From: Larkinella humicola
GTDB lineage: Bacteria; Bacteroidota; Bacteroidia; Cytophagales; Spirosomataceae
Length of the DNA: 64,000 bases
Direction: 5' to 3'
Assembly (NCBI RefSeq): GCF_008727875.1
Contig: NZ_VTWS01000004.1
Location: forward strand, 620,001-684,000
The translations under genes were made by a program, and so were the position numbers. The notes below the pieces were generated by a model. It was not told the DNA's origin. It saw only the letters and a list, made by a program, of their open reading frames with translations, and searched no databases. Below, piece after piece: positions 35,017 to 44,906 of this stretch. The first letter of the stretch is position 1; every line of letters starts with the position of its first letter.

Positions 35017-35607
35017 ATGCTTAACCTTGTACTATTTGGCCCTCCTGGTGCCGGAAAAGGCACACAAAGTGAAAAATTAATTGCCCAATATCAGTTGGTG
35101 CATTTGTCGACCGGCGACCTGCTGCGCTCCGAAATACGGGGGGGCACGGAACTGGGCTTACGAGCCAAGATGCTCATGGACCAGGGAATTCTGGTGCCCG
35201 ATGAGGTCGTGATCGGTATGATCGAGAATAAACTAAAGGAAAATGAATCGGCGGCTGGCTTCATTTTTGATGGATTTCCACGAACGGTTCCTCAGGCCGA
35301 AGCGCTCGATGAACTGTTGGCCCTTCACAACACCCAGATCAAGGTCATGGTAGCCCTGGTGGTGGATGAAGACGAACTGACCAAACGGCTACTAATCCGG
35401 GGGCAGTCGTCGGGACGTCCTGACGATCAGAACGAAGCATTGATCCATCGCAGGATTAAAGAGTACAATGATAAAACGGCACCTGTCGCCAATTACTACG
35501 AGTCGCAAGGGAAGTTCAAAGCCATTGGTGGAATCGGAAATATTGAAGAGATATTTCAGGCCATCTGTGCCGAAATTGAAACGGTCACTGCGAATGTTCG
35601 CCAGTAA
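35017..35607 (+). CDS. adk: Adenylate kinase
   Basis: Interconverts ATP + AMP and 2 ADP. 196 residues with P-loop GPPGAGKGT (residues 8-16), AMP-binding segment STGDLLRSEI and DGFPRT motif (about 82-88), and a short lid region (RGQSSGRPDD) rather than the long zinc-bearing lid, as in many Bacteroidota. ATG 35017 opens on MLNLVLFGPPGAGKG; the longer frame from 34981 overlaps a promoter. obg follows 29 bases later, probably co-transcribed. Confidence 0.95.
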   Translation: MLNLVLFGPPGAGKGTQSEKLIAQYQLVHLSTGDLLRSEIRGGTELGLRAKMLMDQGILVPDEVVIGMIENKLKENESAAGFIFDGFPRTVPQAEALDELLALHNTQIKVMVALVVDEDELTKRLLIRGQSSGRPDDQNEALIHRRIKEYNDKTAPVANYYESQGKFKAIGGIGNIEEIFQAICAEIETVTANVRQ

Positions 35608-35636
35608 AATACAAGCGATAGGCCTAAAACAGTAGC

Positions 35637-36638
35637 ATGGCTTCATCAAATTTTATAGATTACGTAAAAATAAACATTCGATCCGGTGCAGGTGGCGCGG
35701 GTTCCATGCACTTTCGGCGGGAAAAACACGTCGATAAAGGTGGACCTGATGGGGGCGATGGCGGTCGGGGTGGTCACATAATCCTGAAAGGCAGCTCGCA
35801 GCTCTGGACCTTACTGCACCTGAAATACCAGAAACACATCAAGGCGAAACCCGGAAAAGGGGGCGAAGGGGGTCGGCGAACCGGAGCCGAAGGCGAAGAC
35901 GTTATCATTGAGGTTCCTTTGGGAACAATAGCCCGTCACGCCGAAACCGGTGATCAAATGGCCGAAATTACAGAAGATGGTCAGGAAATCATTCTATTGA
36001 ACGGTGGCCGGGGAGGCATGGGCAACACCCACTTTAAATCCGCGACCAAGCAGGCTCCCGATTATGCGCAGCCAGGCGAGCCGGGGCTTGAAGAATGGGT
36101 TATTTTAGAATTGAAGCTGCTCGCTGATGTTGGGTTGGTTGGGTTTCCAAATGCGGGTAAATCAACGTTGCTGTCCGTCCTGTCGGCGGCTAAACCCGAA
36201 ATTGCAGATTACCCCTTTACAACCCTTGTCCCCCAATTAGGGGTCGTTGCTTACCGGGATTATAAATCGTTTGTCATGGCCGATGTGCCGGGAATTATTG
36301 AAGGCGCATCACAGGGAAAAGGGCTGGGATTGCGTTTTCTGCGGCACATTGAACGGAACTCCATTCTGCTGTTTCTAGTACCAGCCACCAGTGAAGACTG
36401 CGGGGCTGAATACGAAACCTTATTGAACGAATTACGGCAGTATAATCCCGAATTGCTTGATAAACAGCGCTTGTTGGCAATCTCAAAACTAGATTTAATC
36501 GAGGACGCAGATCAGAACGCGATTTTGGATCGTTTACCGGCTGATATCCCGGCGGTATTTATTTCGTCCGTCCGTCAACAGGGATTGACGGAACTGACGG
36601 ATCTGATCTGGAATGCGTTGACGCAAACTGAAAACTAA
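35637..36638 (+). CDS. obg: Obg-family GTPase
   Basis: Ribosome-associated GTPase needed for 50S assembly and stress control. 333 residues: Gly-rich Obg fold ([13 protein letters not shown] and [16 protein letters not shown]) at 1-158, then the G domain with G1 GFPNAGKST (about 167-175), G3 [10 protein letters not shown] and a G4 of SKLD in place of NKxD. It stops after the G domain, lacking the C-terminal OCT extension seen in some homologues. It follows adk in the same unit. Confidence 0.95.
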   Translation: MASSNFIDYVKINIRSGAGGAGSMHFRREKHVDKGGPDGGDGGRGGHIILKGSSQLWTLLHLKYQKHIKAKPGKGGEGGRRTGAEGEDVIIEVPLGTIARHAETGDQMAEITEDGQEIILLNGGRGGMGNTHFKSATKQAPDYAQPGEPGLEEWVILELKLLADVGLVGFPNAGKSTLLSVLSAAKPEIADYPFTTLVPQLGVVAYRDYKSFVMADVPGIIEGASQGKGLGLRFLRHIERNSILLFLVPATSEDCGAEYETLLNELRQYNPELLDKQRLLAISKLDLIEDADQNAILDRLPADIPAVFISSVRQQGLTELTDLIWNALTQTEN

Positions 36639-36692
36639 GTGTAACCAACCCGACAAGCGACCATCGCGATTGACACAATCGGACGCTCAGCT

Positions 36693-39419
36693 ATGAATAA
36701 AATCCGGATTTTTACAACGTTATTGAACTTCCTTTTCCTTATGCTTCCTGCGTTGGCTCTGGCGCAGATTCAGATTACGTTTCCGAAATCCAGAATGGTT
36801 TTTCAGCGAAATGGCGGTAACGAAGCAAGTCTCTGGATTGGCGGTTTTTATTCCCTACCCTTTACCCGCATTCAGGTTCGGGTTGAACCGATGGATGGTG
36901 GCACGCTGGTAGACTGGACCACCATCCAGGAAAACCCGAAAGGGGGAGCTTTCTCCGGTTCAGTAACGGTAAAAGGTGGTTGGTACCGCCTGAAAGTCCG
37001 TGGGTTGCAAGGAGAGCAGTATGTTGAAGGTGGTGGTGTTGAACGCATCGGCGTCGGCGAAGTGTTTGTCGTTGCCGGACAGTCCAACGCGCAGGGCATT
37101 GATAATTACGGAGGTCCGGGAGCTAGCAATGACCGGGTTAGCTGTGTCAATTTTGGCAGCAGTAATGATCAGGTTCCGTTTGACCCAAATTTCCCTGAAT
37201 TTTCGCACCTGGATGCGGGAAACCGAATTTTTCCGCGCGGGTATTCCGCCTGGTGCTGGGGTCGCCTGGGCGACCGCCTGGTTGCGCGTTTAGGGGTACC
37301 GGTTTTATTCTTCAATGCCGGTTGGGGAGGATCGTCTTCCAAAAACTGGCGTGAGAGCGCAGACGGTCTTCAGACCACGGAAGAGTATACCAATACCGAA
37401 AAATACCCCGTAGGACAACCCTACGGGAACCTTCGAACAGCCTTGAATTACTACGTTCAAACGCTGGGCGTCCGGGCGATCCTGTGGCACCAGGGCGAGG
37501 CTGATAACCAGTTCAATCGCTCGTCGGATGATTATGCCGCAAATCTGACGAAAGTCATTCAGCGCAGCCGGGAGCACAGTGGCAAAGATATCTCGTGGCT
37601 GGTTTGCCGGGCTTCGTATTCCGACGCCAATGGCAGCGACGGCAGCATTGTGGCGGGTCAGGATAAAACGATTCAGAGTGCCGGAAATGTGTTTGCGGGT
37701 CCCAATACTGACGGTATCCAGGTTCCGCGCGGGGCCGGGGCGCGACGTGACAATGAAGGTGTCCACTTCTTCGACAACGGGTTAATCCAATTTGCCGAAG
37801 CCTGGGACGCCAGCATGAACGATAATTTTTTCCAAAATTCCAAACCCCAGTCACCAGCCGCCGGAGTGAGCATTTCGGTAGCGTGTGGAGCGGCTAATAC
37901 CCTGGCACTGCGGGTGGAAGGGGGATTTAGCTCGATTAACTGGAGTTCCGGCGGAAGCTCCCAAAGCATAACCGTTGGCAGCGGCCAATACATGGCCACT
38001 GTGAAAGACGGACTGGGCAATACGTTTTTTTCGGCTCCCTACCAGGTTCCGAACCGCCCCACCATCACGACCAGCGGCCCAACGACGTTCTGCGAAGGGG
38101 GCAACCTGACCCTAACGTCAAGCTACGACAACACGGCCTGGAGCAACAATACGACGGGAAAGAACATTACGGTTTCGACGGCGGGCAACTACCGGGCGGT
38201 TTACCGGGATGTTGGCAACTGCGAATTTACGTCGGATGAGGTAGCCGTTAAAGTGAATCCGTTGCCCGCTGCGCCAACGGCCCGAAATCTGGGGCAGGCC
38301 CGTTTTTGCGACCGCCTGTCTACCATCCTTGAATCGACCGATGCGCTGGTGTATAACTGGAGTACCGGTGAGAAATCGAAACAGATCGAAATTCGGAGAG
38401 GAGGCAACTATTCCCTGACCGTTACCGACCAAAACGGCTGCACCTCCCGGGAGTCGAACCAGATTGCCATTATTGTAGACCCCCTTCCCAGCCGCCCCAC
38501 GGTATCGGCTGGTGGCCCGACAACGTTTTGCGCGGATCAGAATGTAACGCTGACATCGACTGCCGAAGCGGGGTATGTCTGGGAAGGTGTGGCGAACCAG
38601 ACCGCGCGGAGCGTCACCATCAACCTGGCGGGTAATTACCTGGTCAGAACCCGCAACATCTACGGGTGTCTTTCGGATCCGTCCAACACGGTTTCGATCC
38701 GGGTTAACCCACTGCCTGCACCACCGACGCTGACCGCCAGCGGTTCCACCACGTTCTGCGATGGCGAGCGCGTAACCCTGACGGCCAGCGGAATACTGAA
38801 AGCCTTCTGGAACGTCGGCGATTCGACCCAGAGCATTGTGGCCACCCGATCCAATACCTACACAGCCCGCGTCCGCGACGCCAATGGTTGCTTCTCTCCG
38901 CCGTCGGCGGGTCTGCTTGTCGATGTGAAACCCGTACCGACAGTACCGATTCTGAAGCAAATCGGGACATACACACTCGAAGCCGCCGGAACCCGGCAAG
39001 GCGATTATTACCGGTGGGAACGGGATAATGCGGTGGTTGAACCCCGAACCGCCATCATCAAGGCCAATCAGACCGGGTCCTACCGCGCCCGGGCTTTTCT
39101 GGCCTACGATAATGGACTGGTGTGTGCGTCCGATTTCTCCGTGCCCATTGCCTTTACGCTCATCATCGACAATGATGGATTGAGCATTTACCCGAACCCC
39201 AGCCCCAACAAAGAAATTACCATTGAAACGCTGGAGGATATTACCAACGCGACGGTGACCCTAACGACCCTGAGCGGACAGGTAGTATGGCAGGGAAGCG
39301 TGGCCAGCTTTAACGAGCGAAAAACCTGGAATTTGTCAACTGTTCCTTCGGGGCATTATGTTTTAACGGTTCGTTCGGCCACTTTCAACGTGTCGAAACG
39401 TTTGTTGATTGGTTTATAA
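36693..39419 (+). CDS. Secreted SGNH esterase-like protein with Ig-like repeats and T9SS tail
   Basis: 908-residue surface protein. Signal at 1-24; N-terminal beta domain to about 125; a sialate O-acetylesterase/SGNH domain with VVAGQSNAQG (Ser nucleophile), WHQGEADNQFN and the late motif NEGVHF; then at least four Ig/PKD-like repeats with GPTTFCxGxNLTLTS-type openings (about 460-830); and a C-terminal T9SS sorting domain from about 830 (LSIYPNPSPNKEITI). It probably removes acyl groups from cell-surface or plant glycans. The catalytic DxxH appears as ExxH (EGVH), which should be checked. Paralogue of the next gene. Confidence 0.85.
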   Translation: MNKIRIFTTLLNFLFLMLPALALAQIQITFPKSRMVFQRNGGNEASLWIGGFYSLPFTRIQVRVEPMDGGTLVDWTTIQENPKGGAFSGSVTVKGGWYRLKVRGLQGEQYVEGGGVERIGVGEVFVVAGQSNAQGIDNYGGPGASNDRVSCVNFGSSNDQVPFDPNFPEFSHLDAGNRIFPRGYSAWCWGRLGDRLVARLGVPVLFFNAGWGGSSSKNWRESADGLQTTEEYTNTEKYPVGQPYGNLRTALNYYVQTLGVRAILWHQGEADNQFNRSSDDYAANLTKVIQRSREHSGKDISWLVCRASYSDANGSDGSIVAGQDKTIQSAGNVFAGPNTDGIQVPRGAGARRDNEGVHFFDNGLIQFAEAWDASMNDNFFQNSKPQSPAAGVSISVACGAANTLALRVEGGFSSINWSSGGSSQSITVGSGQYMATVKDGLGNTFFSAPYQVPNRPTITTSGPTTFCEGGNLTLTSSYDNTAWSNNTTGKNITVSTAGNYRAVYRDVGNCEFTSDEVAVKVNPLPAAPTARNLGQARFCDRLSTILESTDALVYNWSTGEKSKQIEIRRGGNYSLTVTDQNGCTSRESNQIAIIVDPLPSRPTVSAGGPTTFCADQNVTLTSTAEAGYVWEGVANQTARSVTINLAGNYLVRTRNIYGCLSDPSNTVSIRVNPLPAPPTLTASGSTTFCDGERVTLTASGILKAFWNVGDSTQSIVATRSNTYTARVRDANGCFSPPSAGLLVDVKPVPTVPILKQIGTYTLEAAGTRQGDYYRWERDNAVVEPRTAIIKANQTGSYRARAFLAYDNGLVCASDFSVPIAFTLIIDNDGLSIYPNPSPNKEITIETLEDITNATVTLTTLSGQVVWQGSVASFNERKTWNLSTVPSGHYVLTVRSATFNVSKRLLIGL

Positions 39420-39433
39420 GGAGTTAATTTAAG

Positions 39434-39471
39434 AAACCGCCCCGTGAAATGCGTTTCGCGGGGCGGTTTTG
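39434..39471 (+). terminator. Terminator between the two esterase-like genes
   Basis: Long stem 39434-39449 with 39454-39469 (AAACCGCCCCG core), TGCG loop and T-rich 3' side. Confidence 0.93.
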
Positions 39472-39614
39472 TTTTCCCGGAAAAAAACCGAATCTTTGTT
39501 AGCAGACAGCGAAAAAATAACGCCGTTATGTTTCGTTTTGCCAGGTTTACTACACAAGAATCCGATAACTGACGATTAAGCGCGACTGCATTGAGAACGA
39601 TTACTTGTTGACGA

Positions 39615-41753
39615 ATGAAATCCACCGTATTTACCCGAGTGCTCGGCATGGCGGGATTTTTGCTTTTTTGGTACCCTGCCGTTGCCCAACTGAAAATAAC
39701 CTATCCTTCGAGCCGCGCGGTTTTTCAGCGCGATCAGAGCGATAACAGTACAATTTACGTGGCTGGCACCTACGCCCAGCCGATTACGAAAGTAGAAGCC
39801 CGGTTGGTAAAAATGAACGACGGCCAGGGCATCGACACCGAATGGCAAACCCTTCAGACCGATCCGAAAGGCGGTATTTTTCAGGGCCCGCTCAAAGGGC
39901 GGGGCGGCTGGTATCGACTCGAAGCCCGCGCCTGGCAGGGGAACACGCTGGTGGGTCAGGACAATGTCGTTCGGATCGGGATTGGTGAAGTTTTCATCAT
40001 CACGGGACAATCGAATGCTCAGGGCTTTCAGCAGCGGGGGGCCGAAGGAGCAACCGACGACCGGGTCAACTGCATCACCTACGATAATTCGGTTGCCAGT
40101 TCCCTCGAAAACCCGCCTTCTCCCAGCTTCCGGCAATTGGGTGCCGATGCCCTCGTGGGTCCGCGGGGCCAGAGTGCGTGGTGCTGGGGCCAGCTGGGTG
40201 ATCTGATTTCCCGAAAATACAACGTCCCGGTTTTGTTTATCAATACCGCCTGGGCCGGTACTGCCATCCAGAACTGGATTGAAAGCTTCGACGGAGGAAC
40301 GTCGAAAAATGTTTATATAGACCAGAACTTTCCCGCCGGAATGCCCTACGGAAATTTATTGATTTCACTGCGGTATTTCAGTTCGCTTCAGGGCCTTCGG
40401 GCGGTTTTGTGGCAGCAGGGCGAAACGGATAATCACCTGCGTCTTCAGCAGGAACAATACCGGCTTTGGATGCAGTTGCTGATCAATAAAACCCGGGCCG
40501 ACACCCGGCGGTATCCCTCCTGGATGCTGGCCCGTTCGTCCTACAACCTGGGGCGTGTTGACCCTGGAATCATTGCCGCGCAGAATCAGGTGATTGGTAC
40601 GTTCAACAACAACGTTTTTGCCGGGCCCGAAACCGATCGCATTCAGATCCCGCGTTTTGATGCCGTCAACAACGACGGTGGGACGCACTTCGGTGGCGAC
40701 GGCCTTCGTCAGTATGCCGAAGCCTGGTTTGCCAGCATGGATGAGCGGTTTTTTACCGGAGCCATTCCCTTGCTGCCGTTGCCAACCCCGGAACTGACCG
40801 TGGCCTGTGCTTCAACCAATCAGGGCATCAACCTGAGTTTGCAGGCGGAAGTGCGGGACAAAGACAATACCGCCTTTAAACTCACCAATGTGACCTGGAG
40901 CAACGGCCAGAAAGGAAGCACGCTGGCGGTAACGGCACCCGGAACGTATTATGCTATTGCGAAGGACGATGGCGGGACCACCTTTATTTCTCCCTCGGTG
41001 ACCATAGCCGCTCCGCTGGTGCCGGTCGCTCCGACCATCACCCAGTCGGGAACACAGCAGGCTTGTGCCGATTCGACGTTCACGTTTTCAACCGACAGCC
41101 CCGTTGCCAACAGCATCGTCTGGAGCACCAATGCCACGACCCGCCAACTGACCGTTGGAACGGCCGGTTCCTACACGGCCCGGGCCGTCAACCTCTACGG
41201 CTGCACTTCAACAGCTTCCGCACCAGCCAGCCTGATTATTCAGCCGAAACAAGCTCCGCCCACCGTTGCGCAGCGAGGACCGTTCTCGTTGCAGGCTTTT
41301 CCGCCCGCGGGGGCTGCGGTAGCCCAGCGGCAGTATGACTGGAGAACCGGCGGAAACCGGGTTGGCGGGAATTCAGACATTATAAAAGTTACGCAAAACG
41401 GAGAATATTCGGCCCGCTCTAAAACCACCTTTACCGTCGGCAACAGTTCGCTGGTGTGTTATTCCCTGTATTCGAGCAACGTCAGCTACATCGGTAACGA
41501 CAATGCCAGTGCCGGGATCATCGCTTTTCCCAACCCGTCGACCGACGGGATTGTCCGACTGGAAATCAAAGAAAACATCACCAATGCGAACGTAACGGTC
41601 TCAACCCTAAGCGGTCAGGTAATTTACACCACTTTGGTACCGGTTTTTGACAACCAACTGGCCATCAATCTGTCAACGTATTCGCCGGGGAATTACATCA
41701 TCCGGGTGAAAGCCGACGGCTATAAGGCCACCCGGCGGGTTTGGATCAAATAA
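39615..41753 (+). CDS. Secreted SGNH esterase-like protein with T9SS tail (paralogue)
   Basis: 712 residues, closely related in its first half to the upstream gene. Signal at about 1-23 (FLLFWYPAVAQ); SGNH motifs ITGQSNAQGFQQ, WQQGETDNHLR and NDGGTHFGGDG; fewer Ig-like repeats (two, about 470-565); C-terminal T9SS domain from about 635 (IIAFPNPSTDGIVRLEI). The late catalytic motif reads DGGTH, with the Asp one residue further from His than usual. It has its own spacer and a hairpin on each side. Probably acts on acylated polysaccharides outside the cell. Confidence 0.85.
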   Translation: MKSTVFTRVLGMAGFLLFWYPAVAQLKITYPSSRAVFQRDQSDNSTIYVAGTYAQPITKVEARLVKMNDGQGIDTEWQTLQTDPKGGIFQGPLKGRGGWYRLEARAWQGNTLVGQDNVVRIGIGEVFIITGQSNAQGFQQRGAEGATDDRVNCITYDNSVASSLENPPSPSFRQLGADALVGPRGQSAWCWGQLGDLISRKYNVPVLFINTAWAGTAIQNWIESFDGGTSKNVYIDQNFPAGMPYGNLLISLRYFSSLQGLRAVLWQQGETDNHLRLQQEQYRLWMQLLINKTRADTRRYPSWMLARSSYNLGRVDPGIIAAQNQVIGTFNNNVFAGPETDRIQIPRFDAVNNDGGTHFGGDGLRQYAEAWFASMDERFFTGAIPLLPLPTPELTVACASTNQGINLSLQAEVRDKDNTAFKLTNVTWSNGQKGSTLAVTAPGTYYAIAKDDGGTTFISPSVTIAAPLVPVAPTITQSGTQQACADSTFTFSTDSPVANSIVWSTNATTRQLTVGTAGSYTARAVNLYGCTSTASAPASLIIQPKQAPPTVAQRGPFSLQAFPPAGAAVAQRQYDWRTGGNRVGGNSDIIKVTQNGEYSARSKTTFTVGNSSLVCYSLYSSNVSYIGNDNASAGIIAFPNPSTDGIVRLEIKENITNANVTVSTLSGQVIYTTLVPVFDNQLAINLSTYSPGNYIIRVKADGYKATRRVWIK

Positions 41754-41767
41754 CCACCGGAGCCGAA

Positions 41768-41807
41768 ACAAAGCGGGTCTTTCATTCCGGTGGAAGACCC
41801 GCTTTGT
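41768..41807 (+). terminator. Hairpin after second esterase-like gene
   Basis: Stem 41768-41781 with 41794-41807 and a 12-base loop. There is no clear T-run, so it may be a weak terminator or an RNA-stability hairpin. Confidence 0.6.
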
Positions 41808-41808
41808 G

Positions 41809-41839
41809 TTGATAAATCCGCGCTTATGTGGTAAATTTG
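41809..41839 (+). promoter_or_regulatory. Promoter of the nuo operon
   Basis: TTG (41809-41811) and TAAATTTG (41832-41839) with a 20-base spacer fit the Bacteroidota consensus well. Predicted start near 41846, about 50 bases before nuoA ATG. Confidence 0.7.
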
Positions 41840-41895
41840 AAAGATAATTTCGTGTTTGAAATATCGTTAACTTGCGGTGCTTTCTGCAACCTCGT

Positions 41896-42267
41896 ATGGA
41901 CACAACCTATTTGCCTTCAGATTACCTGCCGATTTTTATCCAATTGGGATTGGCGCTGGGATTTATTGTTACCACGATGTTCGTCACGCACAACATCGGA
42001 CCCAAGCGGAACAGCCAGAAAAAAGACGCTGCATTTGAGTGCGGAATCCCCTCCGAAGGTGACGCCCGGACCCCAATCTCCATTAAGTACTTCCTGATCG
42101 CCATTCTTTTTGTACTTTTTGATGTGGAAGTCATCTTTATGTATCCCTGGGCTGTCAATTTCAAGAGCCTGGGTATGGCGGGATTCCTGGAAATGATTCT
42201 CTTTATGGGATTACTGCTGTCCGGCTTCTATTACATCCTGAAAAAAGGCGTATTGAAGTGGGAGTAA
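41896..42267 (+). CDS. nuoA: NADH-quinone oxidoreductase subunit A
   Basis: Membrane subunit of complex I, 123 residues, three helices (about 10-31, 64-85 and 93-115). Carries the conserved quinone-site loop AAFECGIPSEGDARTP with its cysteine, and the FDVEVIFMYPWA motif. ATG 41896 (MDTTYLPSDYLP) is chosen over 41872. First gene of the operon, downstream of a good promoter. Confidence 0.95.
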   Translation: MDTTYLPSDYLPIFIQLGLALGFIVTTMFVTHNIGPKRNSQKKDAAFECGIPSEGDARTPISIKYFLIAILFVLFDVEVIFMYPWAVNFKSLGMAGFLEMILFMGLLLSGFYYILKKGVLKWE

Positions 42268-42323
42268 ACTGAAATGCAGTATAAAATGTTAATTTGTTGT
42301 TATCAACAAACAACCAACACAGC

Positions 42324-42869
42324 ATGGCAAGTGACATCAAGATAGCCGAAGCCCCCGCCAGTTACGAAGGTCCCGGTTTTCAGGCAACTTCATTTGATAA
42401 AATAATTGGGCTGGCCCGTGCGAATTCGCTCTGGCCTTTGCCGTTTGCAACCTCCTGTTGTGGCATCGAATTTATGTCGACCATGGCATCCCGGTATGAC
42501 ATTGCCCGGTTCGGGGCCGAACGCCCGAGTTTTTCGCCCCGTCAGGCCGACGTTCTGCTGGTAGCCGGAACGATTGCCAAGAAAATGGCCCCGGTTCTGA
42601 AGCAGGTATATCTGCAAATGGCTGAGCCCCGTTGGGTGATCGCCATCGGGGCCTGCGCGTCGAGTGGCGGTATTTTTGACACCTACAGCGTTTTGCAGGG
42701 CATCGACCGCATCATTCCGGTCGATGTGTACGTGCCGGGCTGTCCACCGCGCCCGGAGCAAATCCTGGACGGGTTGATGCAAGTGCAGCAGTTATCGATC
42801 AACGAATCCTTGCGTCGGCGAAATTCACCGGAATATCAGCACCTGCTGGAATCGTATAATATTCAATGA
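42324..42869 (+). CDS. nuoB: NADH-quinone oxidoreductase subunit B
   Basis: Soluble-arm subunit of complex I that carries the last iron-sulfur cluster (N2) before quinone. 181 residues with the cluster cysteines in [18 protein letters not shown] and [12 protein letters not shown] 42324 ([10 protein letters not shown]) is preferred to 42294. Downstream is a repeat-filled spacer. Confidence 0.97.
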   Translation: MASDIKIAEAPASYEGPGFQATSFDKIIGLARANSLWPLPFATSCCGIEFMSTMASRYDIARFGAERPSFSPRQADVLLVAGTIAKKMAPVLKQVYLQMAEPRWVIAIGACASSGGIFDTYSVLQGIDRIIPVDVYVPGCPPRPEQILDGLMQVQQLSINESLRRRNSPEYQHLLESYNIQ

Positions 42870-42990
42870 TTGAATGGGATACGGTTTTAATGGCTAAATG
42901 GTTTTTATGGTTAATGTCCATCTGAAAATTTGTAACCATTTTAACCATTTAGCAAGTTAACCATTCAACCATCAGAACCATTCAGCAATT
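42870..42990. repeat. Inverted repeat P12 in nuoB-nuoC spacer (AACCATT words)
   Basis: AACCAT words start at 42934, 42943, 42959, 42967 and 42976 (spacing 8-9 or a multiple), mirrored by AATGGT/AATGGC words in the left half (42873-42914). The match is degenerate but covers the spacer, starting at the nuoB stop. Confidence 0.8.
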
Positions 42991-43005
42991 TGATGATCAA
43001 TATTC

Positions 43006-43509
43006 ATGACTAACGAAGAAGTTGCTAAAGACCTGATCCGCCAGTTTGGAGAAGACGTTTACGATTTTGATGATCCGTACGGCATGCTCACGTTGTCGAC
43101 CACGCGGGAGCAGATCATTCCCATGCTTCAGTATCTGAACACTCATCCGATTTATCAGATCAGTTTTCTGACCACTTTGTGTGGGATTCATTACCCGGAC
43201 GATCCGAATCCGGCTCGTGAGTTTTGCATCGTCTATCAACTTCACAGTCTGGTCAACAACTTTCGGATTCGCATCAAGGTCTTTCTGGCCGAAGCCGATC
43301 TGCACATTCCGACGGCCACCACGGTGTACCTGAGTGCCAACTGGATGGAACGCGAAACCTACGATTTCTTCGGCGTCATTTTCGACGGTCATCCGAAACT
43401 GACCCGGATTCTGAACATGGAAGATATGGATTACTTTCCGATGAGGAAGCAATACCCGCTCGAAGATCCGACGCGGGAAGACAAGATTGATGCACTTTTT
43501 GGCAGGTAA
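43006..43509 (+). CDS. nuoC: NADH-quinone oxidoreductase subunit C
   Basis: 30-kDa-type subunit of the complex I peripheral arm, 167 residues. The family signature ANWMERETYDFFGVIFDGHP is visible at about 112-131, followed by LTRILNMEDMDYFPMRKQYPL. Separate from nuoD here, unlike fused nuoCD of some bacteria. Flanked by two repeats of the same family. Confidence 0.95.
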   Translation: MTNEEVAKDLIRQFGEDVYDFDDPYGMLTLSTTREQIIPMLQYLNTHPIYQISFLTTLCGIHYPDDPNPAREFCIVYQLHSLVNNFRIRIKVFLAEADLHIPTATTVYLSANWMERETYDFFGVIFDGHPKLTRILNMEDMDYFPMRKQYPLEDPTREDKIDALFGR

Positions 43510-43510
43510 G

Positions 43511-43615
43511 GATGGCTTAAAATGAAGGGATGGTCTGATGGCTAAAAATGGTTAAATGGCTTAGGAATTATATTTTAACCATGTTAACCGTCCAACCATT
43601 TTCAACCATCCATTG
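43511..43615. repeat. Inverted repeat P13 in nuoC-nuoD spacer (ATGG/CCAT words)
   Basis: ATGG words start at 43512, 43530, 43538, 43548 and 43556 (steps of 8-10 in the right part), mirrored by AACCAT/CAACCAT words at 43577-43612. Same word family as 42870-42990. It begins right after the nuoC stop. Confidence 0.82.
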
Positions 43616-43630
43616 ATAATTCAAAGTTTC

Positions 43631-44878
43631 ATGAGCACTGTACTTGATATATCGAATAAAAACGCACCGGGCAACGATTTGCCGGCTAAACCCGAAGAAT
43701 CGGTTCAGTACGTCAACGAGTTAACCACCCTCAACCTCGGTCCGACGCACCCGGCCACGCACGGTATTTTCCAGAACATCCTGCAAATGGATGGCGAAAA
43801 AATTGTGTCGGGCGAGCAGACGATTGGCTACATTCACCGGGCGTTCGAAAAAATTGCCGAACGGCGGCCTTTCTACCAGATTACTACGCTGACCGACCGG
43901 ATGAACTACTGTTCATCGCCGATCAACAATTTTGGCTGGCACATGACGGTCGAAAAGTTGCTGGGCGTTACAGTGCCGAAGCGGGCAGAATACATTCGCG
44001 TCATCATGATGGAACTGGCCCGGATTGCCGATCACCTGATCTGTAACGGGATTCTGGGCGTGGATACGGGCGCCTTTACCGGTTTTCTGTACCTGTTCGA
44101 GGAACGCGAAAATATCTACGAAATCTACGAAGAAGTCTGCGGAGCGCGTCTGACCACCAACATGGGACGGATTGGCGGCATGGAACGCGATTTGTCGCCG
44201 GAAGCCATTCGTAAAATCCGGGCGTTCATCAAGCGGTTTCCGCCGATCATGCGCGAGTTCGAGAAGCTGTTCAACCGCAACCGGATTTTCATGGACCGCA
44301 TCATCGACGTGGGTGGGATTACGGCCGAACGCGCGTTGAACTACGGTTTTACCGGCCCCAACCTGCGGGCTGCCGGTGTCGATTACGACGTTCGGGTCAT
44401 GAATCCGTATTCATCCTACCAGGATTTTGAATTTGATATTCCGGTTGGCAAGAGTGGCGACACCTACGACCGGTTTATGGTGCGGAACGAAGAAATCTGG
44501 CAGAGTCTGCGGATTGTGGAGCAGGCGCTTGAAAACCTGCCCGAAGGGCCGTATTTCGCCGATGCGCCGGAGTATTACCTGCCGCCGAAGAAGGAAGTAT
44601 ACCGCAACATGGAAGCCCTTATCTATCACTTTAAAATTGTGATGGGTGAAATCGATGCGCCGGTGGGCGAAGTCTACCATTCGGTTGAAGGTGGCAATGG
44701 CGAACTCGGTTTTTACCTGATCAGCGACGGCGGCCGGGCACCCTACCGTTTGCATTTCCGCCGGCCTTCGTTCATTTATTACCAGGCCTATCCGGAAATG
44801 TGTGTGGGAACGACCCTGTCGGATGCGATTGTCATTATGAGTAGCCTGAACGTGATTGCGGGCGAATTGGATTCGTAA
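43631..44878 (+). CDS. nuoD: NADH-quinone oxidoreductase subunit D
   Basis: 49-kDa subunit that with NuoB forms the quinone-reducing site. 415 residues with LNLGPTHPATHGIFQ near the start, the long [NiFe]-hydrogenase-like core (GGMERDLSPEAIRKI) and the C-terminal DAIVIMSSLNVIAGELDS. Normal length. ATG 43631 (MSTVLDISNKN) is used over 43613. A DUF29 gene follows before nuoE. Confidence 0.97.
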   Translation: MSTVLDISNKNAPGNDLPAKPEESVQYVNELTTLNLGPTHPATHGIFQNILQMDGEKIVSGEQTIGYIHRAFEKIAERRPFYQITTLTDRMNYCSSPINNFGWHMTVEKLLGVTVPKRAEYIRVIMMELARIADHLICNGILGVDTGAFTGFLYLFEERENIYEIYEEVCGARLTTNMGRIGGMERDLSPEAIRKIRAFIKRFPPIMREFEKLFNRNRIFMDRIIDVGGITAERALNYGFTGPNLRAAGVDYDVRVMNPYSSYQDFEFDIPVGKSGDTYDRFMVRNEEIWQSLRIVEQALENLPEGPYFADAPEYYLPPKKEVYRNMEALIYHFKIVMGEIDAPVGEVYHSVEGGNGELGFYLISDGGRAPYRLHFRRPSFIYYQAYPEMCVGTTLSDAIVIMSSLNVIAGELDS

Positions 44879-44906
44879 AACCCGGTTAAAAGGGAAAGGA
44901 GGGAGT

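Noticed and set aside
36693-41753. Mobile element explanation for the two similar esterase-like genes
   Set aside because: No terminal repeats or transposase nearby; tandem gene duplication explains the similarity.
42870-43615. CRISPR array from regularly spaced words in the nuo spacers
   Set aside because: Words are 5-7 bases, spacing 7-10 and halves are inverted; there are no 25-40-base repeats, unique spacers or cas genes.
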